Shown here: one piece after another, positions 44,325-51,343 of the stretch
How positions within the stretch are numbered: position 1 is the first letter of the stretch
Layout of the letters: every line of letters begins with the position of its first letter
NCBI RefSeq assembly: GCF_002844375.1
Contig: NZ_CP024200.1
Location: forward strand, 602,001-666,000
Source: Thalassospira marina
GTDB taxonomy: Bacteria > Pseudomonadota > Alphaproteobacteria > Rhodospirillales > Thalassospiraceae
Direction of reading: 5' to 3'
DNA length: 64,000 nt
Program-made: the position numbers and the translations under genes
Notes under the pieces: generated by a model
What the model was told of the DNA's origin: nothing
Databases searched by the model: none
What the model saw: only the letters and a program-made list of their open reading frames with translations

Positions 44325-44531
44325 ATGACGCAATCAAAGCAAAATCAGGGCAGCGTTGAAGTCCTTATTGGTCAGCTTGAAGCCAATACAATCGCGCTGG
44401 AAGAAGCCATTGAAAATTTCGATGTGCAGTACAGCGGTCCAGAAGACTTTGACGATGAAACGCCCGGATGGGTCGTTCTCGCCTTTCAGACAATCAAAGA
44501 AAACAAAGAGCTAATGGCTCAAATCAGTTAG
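44325..44531 (+). CDS. Small acidic early phage protein
   Basis: 68 residues, strongly acidic in the middle (VQYSGPEDFDDE), mostly helical, with no recognised family. The ATG follows AAAAGGGAAC. It is the first gene of the rightward early operon. Function unknown; acidic small early proteins often counter host functions, but nothing in the sequence shows that here. Confidence 0.7.
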   Translation: MTQSKQNQGSVEVLIGQLEANTIALEEAIENFDVQYSGPEDFDDETPGWVVLAFQTIKENKELMAQIS

Positions 44532-44608
44532 CAGTTTCGCCCGGTTGAGGCTGGGGAGCCAAGATTACCGGGGGTTTGGAAGGGGCGTTTTGCGCTTCTC
44601 CATCAAGC

Positions 44609-44676
44609 GGGGCGGCAGTGCCGTAAGTCACCACAAGGTAGTGCGCCAGATGTGAGCAACGAAAACCTGCCGCCCC
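44609..44676. repeat. Long stem-loop upstream of the DUF736-like gene
   Basis: GGGGCGGCAG (44609-44618) and CTGCCGCCCC (44667-44676) are perfectly complementary with a 48-nt loop, followed by CCTTTTAAA. It could be a structured RNA, a second-strand replication origin or an attenuator between the first two early genes. The 200-bp gap holds no other gene. Confidence 0.5.
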
Positions 44677-44743
44677 CTTTTAAACCCAAAGAAAACCCTC
44701 TGCGCGAAGCGCCAATTTGCAATCACATTAGGGAAATGGACCG

Positions 44744-45124
44744 ATGAATGTTTTGAATTTTGATGAGAAGTTCACCAGCGCCAGCGGCAAGTTTGAGACG
44801 CTGGACTTCGGAATTGACATTGAACTGCATGCAATCTCTGAAAACTGGAAAAGCGGCAAGCCGCCCGTTGGTGATGAAAACGGACCGGGACGCCCTGCTT
44901 TTGACGTTTTCGGGGCCGGTCGCCGGGGTGCCGTTAAGATTGGTGCGGCATGGATCAAGGAAATCAAGCGCGGGGACAATGCAGGCAAAAAGTTCCTGAC
45001 CATGACACTCGACGATCCCAGCTTTCACATGTCGCTGAACCTGACAGCGTGGGAAGTGAAGGCCGGGACGTATGAAATCAAATGGGAGCGCCCGCGCCGG
45101 GCGGTTGGCAATGCAGCCGCTTAA
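44744..45124 (+). CDS. DUF736-like protein
   Basis: 126 residues. The C-terminal half (IGAAWIKEIKRGDNAGKKFLTMTLDDPSF...TYEIKWERPRR) matches the DUF736 pattern GAAWKKxSxxGxxYLSVKLDDPSF...YxLIWxR. DUF736 proteins are common on alphaproteobacterial plasmids and integrative elements, and their function is not established; an OB-like single-stranded DNA-binding role has been suggested by fold appearance only. Here it lies one gene upstream of the replication genes, which would suit an SSB-like role. Confidence 0.65.
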   Translation: MNVLNFDEKFTSASGKFETLDFGIDIELHAISENWKSGKPPVGDENGPGRPAFDVFGAGRRGAVKIGAAWIKEIKRGDNAGKKFLTMTLDDPSFHMSLNLTAWEVKAGTYEIKWERPRRAVGNAAA

Positions 45125-45482
45125 CAGGGCAAACGAGCAAGGGCGGGACCGTAAGGCCCCGCCCATTCACATGGTGAGCATGGGAGAGGCCCTGCAACGG
45201 TGCCAGAATGTCTTTGTTGAATGGAACGAGGACGGTAACGAGTTTGCAGCCTTCCTCCCGCGTGATCGGGGTTTTGACCTGCTGTCAGCTTGCGAAAAGA
45301 TGACGCTCGCAGATCGTGCGCCGATCGACAGCTTTGAAATATGGCCCATGTGCAGGCTGCTAACCCAGCCCACGCTTAACCGTTTATGGGGCCAGGTGCG
45401 CAGGCTGCGTGAGTTCAACAATTATCGCATGTGGTCAATGGAGTTTGCCCGGTGGGGCTATACAGCGGGGTTTGAGCGGTGA
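45111..45482 (+). CDS. Hypothetical phage protein
   Basis: About 123 residues from the ATG at 45111, which overlaps the preceding gene by 14 nt. An internal start at 45171 is also possible. No family recognised. It contains a Trp-rich, basic C-terminal part (NRLWGQVRRLREFNNYRMWSMEFARWGYTAGFER). The stop overlaps the start of the next gene (GTGA). It lies between the DUF736-like and zinc-ribbon genes in the early operon. Confidence 0.6.
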   Translation: MQPLNRANEQGRDRKAPPIHMVSMGEALQRCQNVFVEWNEDGNEFAAFLPRDRGFDLLSACEKMTLADRAPIDSFEIWPMCRLLTQPTLNRLWGQVRRLREFNNYRMWSMEFARWGYTAGFER

Positions 45483-45835
45483 TTGACGTAATGTCCGCTA
45501 TGAGCCGTGAGGAAGGTGAGGAATTGCGCGGAAACAGTTCTTGCGCAACGAAGGTTAAGAAGCCTGATAACGCGTCTGACGTCTCCCTTGTACACGCATG
45601 CAAGGAATGCGGCATTGCCATCTCCAAACAGGGCCGTGATCGGCTTTTTTGTTCTACTGAATGCAGGTCCGCCTTTAACAACCGTAAAAAGGCGCGAGGC
45701 GCTGTTTTGATTGATTTGTTTATGCGCGCCCGGTTTGACCGGAAAGGGACGGGCGCGGGTGCGTATTCCGAAATGTGTACTTTGGCGTCGGTCTGGCGGG
45801 AAGAAGACAAAAAAGCAGGTCGCGCCAGTTTTTGA
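45479..45835 (+). CDS. Zinc-ribbon protein
   Basis: About 118 residues, GTG start coupled to the previous stop. The centre carries a zinc finger CKECGIAISKQGRDRLFCSTECR (Cys pairs about 16 residues apart) followed by a basic stretch FNNRKKARGA. The N-terminus is acidic and Ser-rich. PM2 encodes zinc-finger transcription factors for late genes (P13/P14, from memory), and this gene and the one at 47193 are candidates for the same role. DNA binding is inferred from the motif only. Confidence 0.7.
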   Translation: MIDVMSAMSREEGEELRGNSSCATKVKKPDNASDVSLVHACKECGIAISKQGRDRLFCSTECRSAFNNRKKARGAVLIDLFMRARFDRKGTGAGAYSEMCTLASVWREEDKKAGRASF

Positions 45836-45903
45836 AAAACCCAAGGGGGCATTTTTGTATCACGCCCCCTTCTGATTACAACGGACTACTGGGAACGGGA
45901 AAA

Positions 45904-47112
45904 ATGGATTTAATCTATGCGGGTTTTGATGGCTTGGACGTGACGTTTCAGGGTTTCATTCCGTTGCGGGCAGTCGAATTGTTTGAAGCTGCCAAGGTGA
46001 CAGCACAAGAAACCAAACAGGAAACATTCGCACAGGTCGGACTGTTCAAAGGCCATGTAGCAGAAACAGGGGCGCGGGGCGGGTACACCTTCCGGGTAGA
46101 TACAGGCAACCTTGGCTTTACGTGGTTTTTTTCAAAATCACAGAAGCGGGAAGGGTGGAATATCCGGGTTTCCTGTAAGTCCGCGACATTGGCCGCCTAT
46201 GGCTTTGAAGGGGCCATATCGCGCATGTATGCGGACCTTGACGCAGTAGGCGCGACGGTTTTGCAGGAAGCCATTGCCCGTATTGATTTTGCGATGGATT
46301 GGCGTATGCCCGGTGATTTTCGGCTTGATCCGCATCGCTTCGCGCTCCATGGAACAACCAAGGCGGACATGCACGGGGAAGAAATCGGGCAGCACTGGCA
46401 AAAACGTCAATGTACCGGGCTGACCATTGGCAAAATGCCGGGGCGGCAAATCTGCATTTATGACAAACGCCGAGATATCGTTGCCAAGCGCAAAGATGAA
46501 TGGTGGAAAATTTGGGGGATCGACCGGGACGAATTTGAAACGTCCGGGGATCAGATGTGGCGCATAGAATTGCGCGCCGGGAAGAAACATTTAAAGGATC
46601 AATGGGGCGTTACGTCATGGGCTGATTTGCGCGCCAAATTAGGTGACATATATGCGCATGCGCTCCTACGTATACGTTACAAGGCCGAATTGTGGGACGA
46701 AACCGATAACGTAACGCGGATACCCGATGACGAAATGTGGGAAAGCTGCCGCCGCGTCGTCGGGGAAAACCTGTTTGAATATTCCAGCAATGCAACGCCG
46801 GGCGTTGTCAAACAGGTCATGCAGGAACAGCAACGGCAAACCATTTCCGCAATGATGATCGGTTTATCTGCAAATTTTGCTGTTCTGGCCGGGGTCCGCA
46901 AAGATCGGTTGGCCGAACTGCCTAAACTGATTTCCGAAATGATTGCCAACAATGTGAAAGGAGAGAGTGTCAAGGAATTTAAGGACAAAATGACAAAGGT
47001 TTTTCGCCGGTATGAAATCCATGACGAAGATGGGGTGATCCTTAATGAACGAACAATTGCAGCGTCTCAAACAGCGCATTGCGGAGGCGCAGAAAGCCCC
47101 GTTATTTGCTAA
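45904..47112 (+). CDS. Rep_trans-family rolling-circle replication initiator
   Basis: The start is at the ATG 45904 (MDLIYAG) with AACGGGAAAA before it; 43 upstream codons with a GTG start are not family-like. 402 residues. It has the replication initiation factor (Rep_trans) pattern: ARIDFAMDW at 125-133 (RxDxxxD) and TGLTIGKMPGRQICIYDKR at 171-189, with Tyr186 the probable nicking residue. RstA of CTX-type phages and plasmid initiators share this family. PM2 itself uses a different (HUH superfamily) Rep, so this is a replication-module swap. It nicks the origin to start rolling-circle replication. Confidence 0.85.
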   Translation: MDLIYAGFDGLDVTFQGFIPLRAVELFEAAKVTAQETKQETFAQVGLFKGHVAETGARGGYTFRVDTGNLGFTWFFSKSQKREGWNIRVSCKSATLAAYGFEGAISRMYADLDAVGATVLQEAIARIDFAMDWRMPGDFRLDPHRFALHGTTKADMHGEEIGQHWQKRQCTGLTIGKMPGRQICIYDKRRDIVAKRKDEWWKIWGIDRDEFETSGDQMWRIELRAGKKHLKDQWGVTSWADLRAKLGDIYAHALLRIRYKAELWDETDNVTRIPDDEMWESCRRVVGENLFEYSSNATPGVVKQVMQEQQRQTISAMMIGLSANFAVLAGVRKDRLAELPKLISEMIANNVKGESVKEFKDKMTKVFRRYEIHDEDGVILNERTIAASQTAHCGGAESPVIC

Positions 47113-47206
47113 GGCGCAACAGGCTGAATTGGCCCTGCAGGATGCTGTTGCACTGCTGGAAACCATGGCCGCACGGATCGAAGCCTTGGAAAATGGCAAC
47201 GGTTGA
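47045..47206 (+). CDS. Small coiled-coil protein downstream of Rep
   Basis: 53 residues (MNEQLQRLKQRIAEAQKA... LETMAARIEALENGNG), almost entirely helical with a heptad-like pattern. It overlaps the end of the Rep gene by 68 nt and the following zinc-ribbon gene by 14 nt. Function unknown. It may be a Rep accessory factor. Coding status rests on the tight packing and amphipathic pattern. Confidence 0.5.
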   Translation: MNEQLQRLKQRIAEAQKAPLFAKAQQAELALQDAVALLETMAARIEALENGNG

Positions 47207-47552
47207 TCCGGGGACAGTGATCGAAATTGGTACTTGTTCGGGGTGTGGGAACCCCGTGCATATCAAGGCCAATAAAAACCAGATCGCATATTACTTTTGC
47301 ACACCCAACGACATGAATAACGGTCAAGGGTGTTCGCATCACGAAAAATGGGGACGGGTCGCTTCAAATCAGAAATTGCGCGCTTATTGGGAAGCCAAAA
47401 AAGCGCATGAACGCAAGGGCTTTGATGATGACCGAACAAAACGAATGGTTGCCGGGGGCAACGACCAGCAAGACGACAAAGAACAACCTGAAATCCAGCA
47501 CGGCCATAAACCCCGAGCGGTTGACGCAATCCGGGAATATTTCCGATCCTGA
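47193..47552 (+). CDS. Second zinc-ribbon-like protein
   Basis: 119 residues from the ATG at 47193 (MATVDPGTVIEIGTCSGCG). A zinc-binding pattern is visible: CSGCGNP (C-x2-C) at about 15-18, then YFC and GCSHH some 18-28 residues later. The C-terminal half is charged. It overlaps the small upstream gene by 14 nt and the next gene by 128 nt. Candidate viral transcription factor. Confidence 0.6.
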   Translation: MATVDPGTVIEIGTCSGCGNPVHIKANKNQIAYYFCTPNDMNNGQGCSHHEKWGRVASNQKLRAYWEAKKAHERKGFDDDRTKRMVAGGNDQQDDKEQPEIQHGHKPRAVDAIREYFRS

Positions 47553-48114
47553 ACCGGACTTTGCAGCCGGGGCCGAACATTTGGCATCCTTCACGGTTGA
47601 TCCGATTGAAGGAGAGGGGGACGATTTTGGCGGCATGGAAGGCATTACCACCGAAACCGACACAGAAGCCGGGGAAATGGGGGAAGGCGCGCCGCCGGGC
47701 GAATTTATCGGGCCAGAAGCGTTTTTTGTGGGCTTCTGCACCGCCTTTAACCTGACGTCGCTGATCCCGCCTTATGTGAAATCGCTGAAAATCGAAATCA
47801 CTGAAATGCAGCAAGCCCGCGCTGCATCGGATGAAATGTATGAAATCTGTCTGGAAACGCCGGGCCTGCATTTCATCATCCAGCCGGGCGGCGTCTGGTA
47901 CAAGCGCCTATCCGTTATTGGCATGTTTATGGTGCCGAAAGTCATGGGCGTTGCAAAGGAACTGCGCGAAAAGCGCATTGCAGCCCAAAATGCCGCGCTG
48001 TGGGCTGAAAAGAAACCTGCCGGGGCAAATGACGCCAAACCAGCCAATGACGCGCCAGCGGGCGAAAAACAGGCCGGTGCCAGTGATCCTGTGGATTGGG
48101 CACCCGCCGCGTAA
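47425..48114 (+). CDS. Hypothetical virion or packaging-associated protein
   Basis: About 229 residues from the ATG at 47425, preceded by AAGGG. The first 100 residues are low-complexity acidic (EAGEMGEGAPPGEF), followed by hydrophobic stretches (FFVGFCTAFNLTSLIPPYVKSL and LHFIIQPGGVWYKRLSVIGMFMVPKVMGVAKELREK) that could be membrane-associated. The C-terminus is Ala/Pro-rich. The stop overlaps the ATPase start by one nucleotide (TAATG). Position just before the packaging ATPase suggests a virion or packaging role; no family recognised. Confidence 0.6.
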   Translation: MMTEQNEWLPGATTSKTTKNNLKSSTAINPERLTQSGNISDPEPDFAAGAEHLASFTVDPIEGEGDDFGGMEGITTETDTEAGEMGEGAPPGEFIGPEAFFVGFCTAFNLTSLIPPYVKSLKIEITEMQQARAASDEMYEICLETPGLHFIIQPGGVWYKRLSVIGMFMVPKVMGVAKELREKRIAAQNAALWAEKKPAGANDAKPANDAPAGEKQAGASDPVDWAPAA

Positions 48115-48755
48115 TGGTTGCTATGTCAGATGCGGGACGGATCGGCGTGTTTGGTCGATCCGGGTCCGGCAAATCAACTTTGGTTAAAAAGCTGATTGCG
48201 AAACGTAAGCGCGTTATCATTTTTGACCCTCAAGACGAATATAAGGAGGTCAAAGGGGTTTTTACGGTGCGCCGTATCGACGATGTGCGGGCATATATAG
48301 CTCGAAATTGGCGCAAATCTTTTAAAGTGGCTTATGTGCCACCTGCCAATAATGAAATGGAAGCGCTGGACAGATTGTCGAAGCTGGCAAAGCTCGCCCA
48401 AATTCGTTTTTTTGAAGGTGTTGATAATCGTCAACTAACATTGGTTGTTGAGGAAATGCATGAATGCTTTCCTGTTACGACTATGCCTAAAAACTTATCG
48501 GGGTTCGGTACGTTGTGTTCAAAAGGTCGGCATTACGGTGTCGAATTGATTGGCGCATCGCAAAGAATTGCGGAGGTAAATAAAAGATTTCGGGGAAATT
48601 GTTCGGAATTATATATTTTACCGCAACAAGACTATGTGGACATTAAATTAGCCGCAAAGCAACTGGGGTTTGTAAAACCAGAGGAAGTGCAGGCGTTACA
48701 GCCTCATAACTTTATGTTGCGGAAGGATGGAAAAGTAACACGTGGAAAAAACTGA
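48114..48755 (+). CDS. FtsK/HerA-type genome-packaging ATPase
   Basis: 213 residues, no TM. Walker A GRSGSGKST is near residue 14. Walker B is LTLVVEEMHE, with Glu in the catalytic place. ASQR (GRHYGVELIGASQRIAEVNKRFRGN) is the sensor/arginine-finger region typical of P9-like viral packaging ATPases. Filamentous-phage Zot shares the superfamily but has a C-terminal TM, absent here. In membrane-containing icosahedral phages such ATPases translocate DNA into a preformed capsid. The start is coupled to the previous stop (TAATG); a TTG at 48096 is an alternative. Confidence 0.82.
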   Translation: MVAMSDAGRIGVFGRSGSGKSTLVKKLIAKRKRVIIFDPQDEYKEVKGVFTVRRIDDVRAYIARNWRKSFKVAYVPPANNEMEALDRLSKLAKLAQIRFFEGVDNRQLTLVVEEMHECFPVTTMPKNLSGFGTLCSKGRHYGVELIGASQRIAEVNKRFRGNCSELYILPQQDYVDIKLAAKQLGFVKPEEVQALQPHNFMLRKDGKVTRGKN

Positions 48756-48778
48756 AAAACCATGAATTTTCCTACGTA

Positions 48779-48797
48779 AGGTAACGTAACGTTACCT
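48779..48797. promoter_or_regulatory. Palindrome before the capsid operon
   Basis: AGGTAACG TAA CGTTACCT, 8-bp perfect arms around 3 bp, lies 24 bp after the ATPase stop. It could bind a viral regulator controlling the late genes. A terminator hairpin follows it. Confidence 0.45.
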
Positions 48798-48827
48798 AGA
48801 TTTGAGTTCCCGAAAAATTGGGCGTAA

Positions 48828-48858
48828 CCCGGTTGTCAACAGGCGGCCGGGCTTTTTT
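48828..48858 (+). terminator. Terminator within the late region
   Basis: A short 5-bp GC stem (CCCGG at 48828-48832, CCGGG at 48847-48851) with a 14-nt loop is followed by C and six T. It may reduce read-through into the capsid genes, pointing to a separate late promoter or anti-termination. Confidence 0.55.
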
Positions 48859-48885
48859 GTTTTCGGCGCAAAGTTGGGGGTTCTC

Positions 48886-48972
48886 GTGAACGTTAAATCA
48901 ATCGCTGTGACTGTTGCGACTTCGGTGCTTGCAATGGTCATTTACGACAAATTCATCAAAGCCAACGTGTAA
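48886..48972 (+). CDS. 28-residue single-TM protein
   Basis: GTG start after GGGGGTTCTC. The product has one TM segment (SIAVTVATSVLAMVIYDKFI) and a basic C-terminus. It precedes another small TM gene and the capsid gene. PM2 encodes many such small membrane proteins that line the internal lipid vesicle. Confidence 0.5.
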   Translation: MNVKSIAVTVATSVLAMVIYDKFIKANV

Positions 48973-48989
48973 GGCTTTTCGGGGGAAAA

Positions 48990-49112
48990 ATGACCAAAGA
49001 CATCAAGACGGTGGGCCTTGTTGCCCTTGGGGTTCTGGTTGCCGGTTACATCATGAATGTCGGTTACGGCATTTCTGTTGTTAAGCAGGCGTCCGACGGC
49101 TTCGACATGTGA
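48990..49112 (+). CDS. 40-residue single-TM protein
   Basis: ATG after GGGGGAAAA. One hydrophobic segment (TVGLVALGVLVAGYIMNVGY) and a short acidic tail. Probable minor virion membrane protein. It ends 48 bp before the capsid gene. Confidence 0.6.
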   Translation: MTKDIKTVGLVALGVLVAGYIMNVGYGISVVKQASDGFDM

Positions 49113-49160
49113 TCTGGCAAGGCCAGATAACGAAAAGAAAACAGGGGGAGCCGCAAGGCG

Positions 49161-49979
49161 ATGACCACACGAATTTTCAAGAAAATGCCGAACGGTTCGG
49201 GCATTGGTGCGGGCCAGACGGCCACTTTCAATCTGCCGCTTGGCATTACCTACTATCAGCTTATGCTACGCATCCGTGCGGACCTTGGCAGCGGCATTGT
49301 TGACGTGCCGGTTGCCAGCTTGGGCGACGTGATCGGCGAAATTCGCATGTATATCGACGGACAGGAAACCATCCGCGTTGACGCCGCTGATTTGGCCGTG
49401 ATCCTTGCCTATAAAGGCCAGACGGTTAAGGCCGGTGCCTTGCCGCTGATGTTTGCCAATCCGTCACAGCGCACGGCGGCGGGCGAGGATGCTCCGGCCA
49501 TTGGCACTCAATTTCTTCAATCGCTTTCGCTTGAAATTGACATCAAGGACGGTGTGACGTCTCCCAGTCTGGTGGTCTATGGCCGCATGGGGCCAAATAC
49601 GCCGCTGGGTCAGTTTTACGCAATCAAGAAATATCCGTTTAACGTGGGCAACCTTGGCACGCGCCAGTTACAGGAATTGCCGCGTACGTCCTACAACCTG
49701 CTGGCAATGCATATCAGCACGGATCAGATTTCGAGCGTCCAGCTTGAAGCAAATCAGCGCATTATCCGCGATTTTGACCGGGTGGTAGGCGAGGCAACCG
49801 CCATCCAGACCGGCAAGGTCTGGCAGCCGGGCTTTACCCACATCGACATGGTGGAAAGTGATCGGCTTTCCGACATGCTGCCGATGCTTTTGGAATCTTT
49901 CCTGCTGCGTTTGGAAATGGAGGCAACGGGTAACTTCAATCTGTACACCGAAGAAGTGCGCGGTACTGTCGCTGCCTAA
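49161..49979 (+). CDS. PM2 P2-like double jelly-roll major capsid protein
   Basis: 272 residues (PM2 P2 has 269). Similarity to P2, recalled from its published sequence and structure, runs along the whole length. Matching blocks are the N-terminal GQTATFNLPLGITYYQLMLR, IGEIRMYIDGQET followed by VKAGALPLMFANP, AIGTQFLQSLSLEIDIKDG, and ELPRTSYNLLAMHIS followed by RIIRDF. The two-domain layout implies two jelly rolls, assembling as trimers on a pseudo-T = 21-like lattice. Ribosome-binding site GGGGGAGCC upstream. This is the anchor for calling the element a tailless phage. Confidence 0.88.
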   Translation: MTTRIFKKMPNGSGIGAGQTATFNLPLGITYYQLMLRIRADLGSGIVDVPVASLGDVIGEIRMYIDGQETIRVDAADLAVILAYKGQTVKAGALPLMFANPSQRTAAGEDAPAIGTQFLQSLSLEIDIKDGVTSPSLVVYGRMGPNTPLGQFYAIKKYPFNVGNLGTRQLQELPRTSYNLLAMHISTDQISSVQLEANQRIIRDFDRVVGEATAIQTGKVWQPGFTHIDMVESDRLSDMLPMLLESFLLRLEMEATGNFNLYTEEVRGTVAA

Positions 49980-50029
49980 TCGGAATGGGCCGGGGTGCAA
50001 TGCACTCCGGCTTGCCTTGGGGGGATCAC

Positions 50030-50326
50030 ATGGCAGAACAAGACAATCAGACCAGTCCGGGGGGCTGGGAAGGCGCATTAGACAACCTGTTTAAATATTT
50101 TGGACAGGCAAAAGATGCGGTCTTTTCGACCTATTCCGATTGGCAAAATACCTTTGGTGGCGAGAACAGCGCCAGCAATTCCAGTAACTACGCCAGTGGT
50201 GAAAACTATGACAGTGGTTGGTCAAATCCGGCTGCGCCAGTGCAAACCAGTAATCCCAATCTTGGGCTTTACATCGGCGTTGGCGTGGCACTGCTGGCGG
50301 GTATGATTTTAATCACCCGAAAATAG
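50030..50326 (+). CDS. Small virion protein with C-terminal TM
   Basis: 98 residues from the ATG at 50030, which follows GGGGGGATCAC; an upstream ATG at 49985 is not preferred. The N-terminus is Asn/Ser/Gly-rich and low-complexity (NSASNSSNYASGENYDSGW), ending in a TM segment (LGLYIGVGVALLAGMILITRK). This architecture suits a membrane-anchored virion protein. Confidence 0.7.
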   Translation: MAEQDNQTSPGGWEGALDNLFKYFGQAKDAVFSTYSDWQNTFGGENSASNSSNYASGENYDSGWSNPAAPVQTSNPNLGLYIGVGVALLAGMILITRK

Positions 50327-50335
50327 GGGGCGAAC

Positions 50336-50575
50336 ATGTTTCAGGGACTTATGAGCATGTTCGGCGGCGGCGTGGGTGGCGGTTCTGGCGGTTCGTTTAT
50401 CGACACGACCAGCCATGCCACGGCGGGCAGCACATCGGAAAGCGGGCATATTTATTCCTACAATAATGCGCCGTTTTCCGTTGGTGGGGCCGCACAAACG
50501 CCGGTCAATATGATTGCATCCATCGTGCCTTGGGTTGTTATGGGGGGAGTGGCATGGCTGCTGCTGAAAAAATAA
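50336..50575 (+). CDS. Small Gly-rich protein with C-terminal TM
   Basis: 79 residues, Gly/Ser-rich N-terminus (GGGVGGGSGGSF) and a C-terminal TM (MIASIVPWVVMGGVAWLLLKK). Probable internal-membrane virion protein. ATG after GGGGGCGAAC. Overlaps the next gene by 22 nt. Confidence 0.68.
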   Translation: MFQGLMSMFGGGVGGGSGGSFIDTTSHATAGSTSESGHIYSYNNAPFSVGGAAQTPVNMIASIVPWVVMGGVAWLLLKK

Positions 50576-50970
50576 AAATCGGCCTGTCACAGTGGGATCA
50601 AACGGCGGCGGAGCATATCCGCCCCGTTGTCCTGCCCGAAAGCCCGCTTGGCCTTGATGGTCTGCGCGATGATGTTGCCAACGGTCGCGCCGCTGTTCTT
50701 GCCGTCCAGGCACGCGGCGAACGCATTGGCACCCTGCTTGTGCGGGTCGAACAGGGTGGAGACGGCAAATATTTTATCATCGAATGCGCGAACAGCCATT
50801 TGGCCGGGGTTGATCTGGTCAAAACCTGTATGCCGGCCCTTGAAGCATGGGCGCGCAAGCTGGGCTGCCGGGCCTTGGACGTGCCAACGCACCGCCCCGG
50901 CTTGGTGCATAAGATGAAAAAACAGGATTACACCGTTGTTAAAACGGTATTGCGAAAGGTTCTGACATGA
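50554..50970 (+). CDS. GNAT-fold acetyltransferase-like protein
   Basis: 138 residues from the ATG at 50554. The strand-helix order around AVLAVQARGERIGTLLVRVEQGGDGKYFIIEC, then LVKTCMPALEAWARKLGCRALDVPT and HKMKKQDYTVVKTVLRK, resembles the GNAT fold, including the acetyl-CoA-binding region position. The canonical Q/RxxGxG/A motif is weak, so catalysis is uncertain. Overlaps the next gene by 4 nt. GNAT-like proteins occur in many phages, some as structural components. Confidence 0.6.
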   Translation: MAAAEKIKIGLSQWDQTAAEHIRPVVLPESPLGLDGLRDDVANGRAAVLAVQARGERIGTLLVRVEQGGDGKYFIIECANSHLAGVDLVKTCMPALEAWARKLGCRALDVPTHRPGLVHKMKKQDYTVVKTVLRKVLT

Positions 50971-51335
50971 GTGCGGGCCTAAGTCATTCAAGCAGCAAAA
51001 GCAGCACGACCAGCCAGAACTATGACCAGCGGGCCGGGGCTGACAACGGGTCGATTGCCGCCAGTGGCGGCGCAACGGTCACAATTGACGCAACCAGCCC
51101 GGAAGCCTTCGATTTTGCCGGAGACGTGGCCGCCGATGTGATCGACCTGACCAGCGTTGTTGTGGGTGGCACCTTCGGGGCGCTTTCCGATGCAAATAAG
51201 ACCGTCGGCGCGGCCTTGGAAGCGGTCCGCAAAGCAAACACGTCCGACACTGCAAATACGCTGGAACTGTTGATTAAAATCGGTGTGCCAGTGCTTGGCG
51301 CGGCTTTCATCCTGCCCGCGATCTTTAAGAAATAG
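50967..51335 (+). CDS. Ser/Ala-rich protein with C-terminal TM
   Basis: 122 residues, Ser/Gln/Ala-rich at the N-terminus, ending in LELLIKIGVPVLGAAFILPAIFKK, a TM segment with a basic C-terminal cap. Coupled to the preceding gene (ATGA). Likely virion membrane protein. Confidence 0.68.
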   Translation: MSAGLSHSSSKSSTTSQNYDQRAGADNGSIAASGGATVTIDATSPEAFDFAGDVAADVIDLTSVVVGGTFGALSDANKTVGAALEAVRKANTSDTANTLELLIKIGVPVLGAAFILPAIFKK

Positions 51336-51343
51336 GTTTAGAC

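Noticed and set aside
45775..45903. Longer Rep protein from an upstream GTG
   Set aside because: The first 43 codons overlap the zinc-ribbon gene, have no family similarity, and the ATG at 45904 has a ribosome-binding site.
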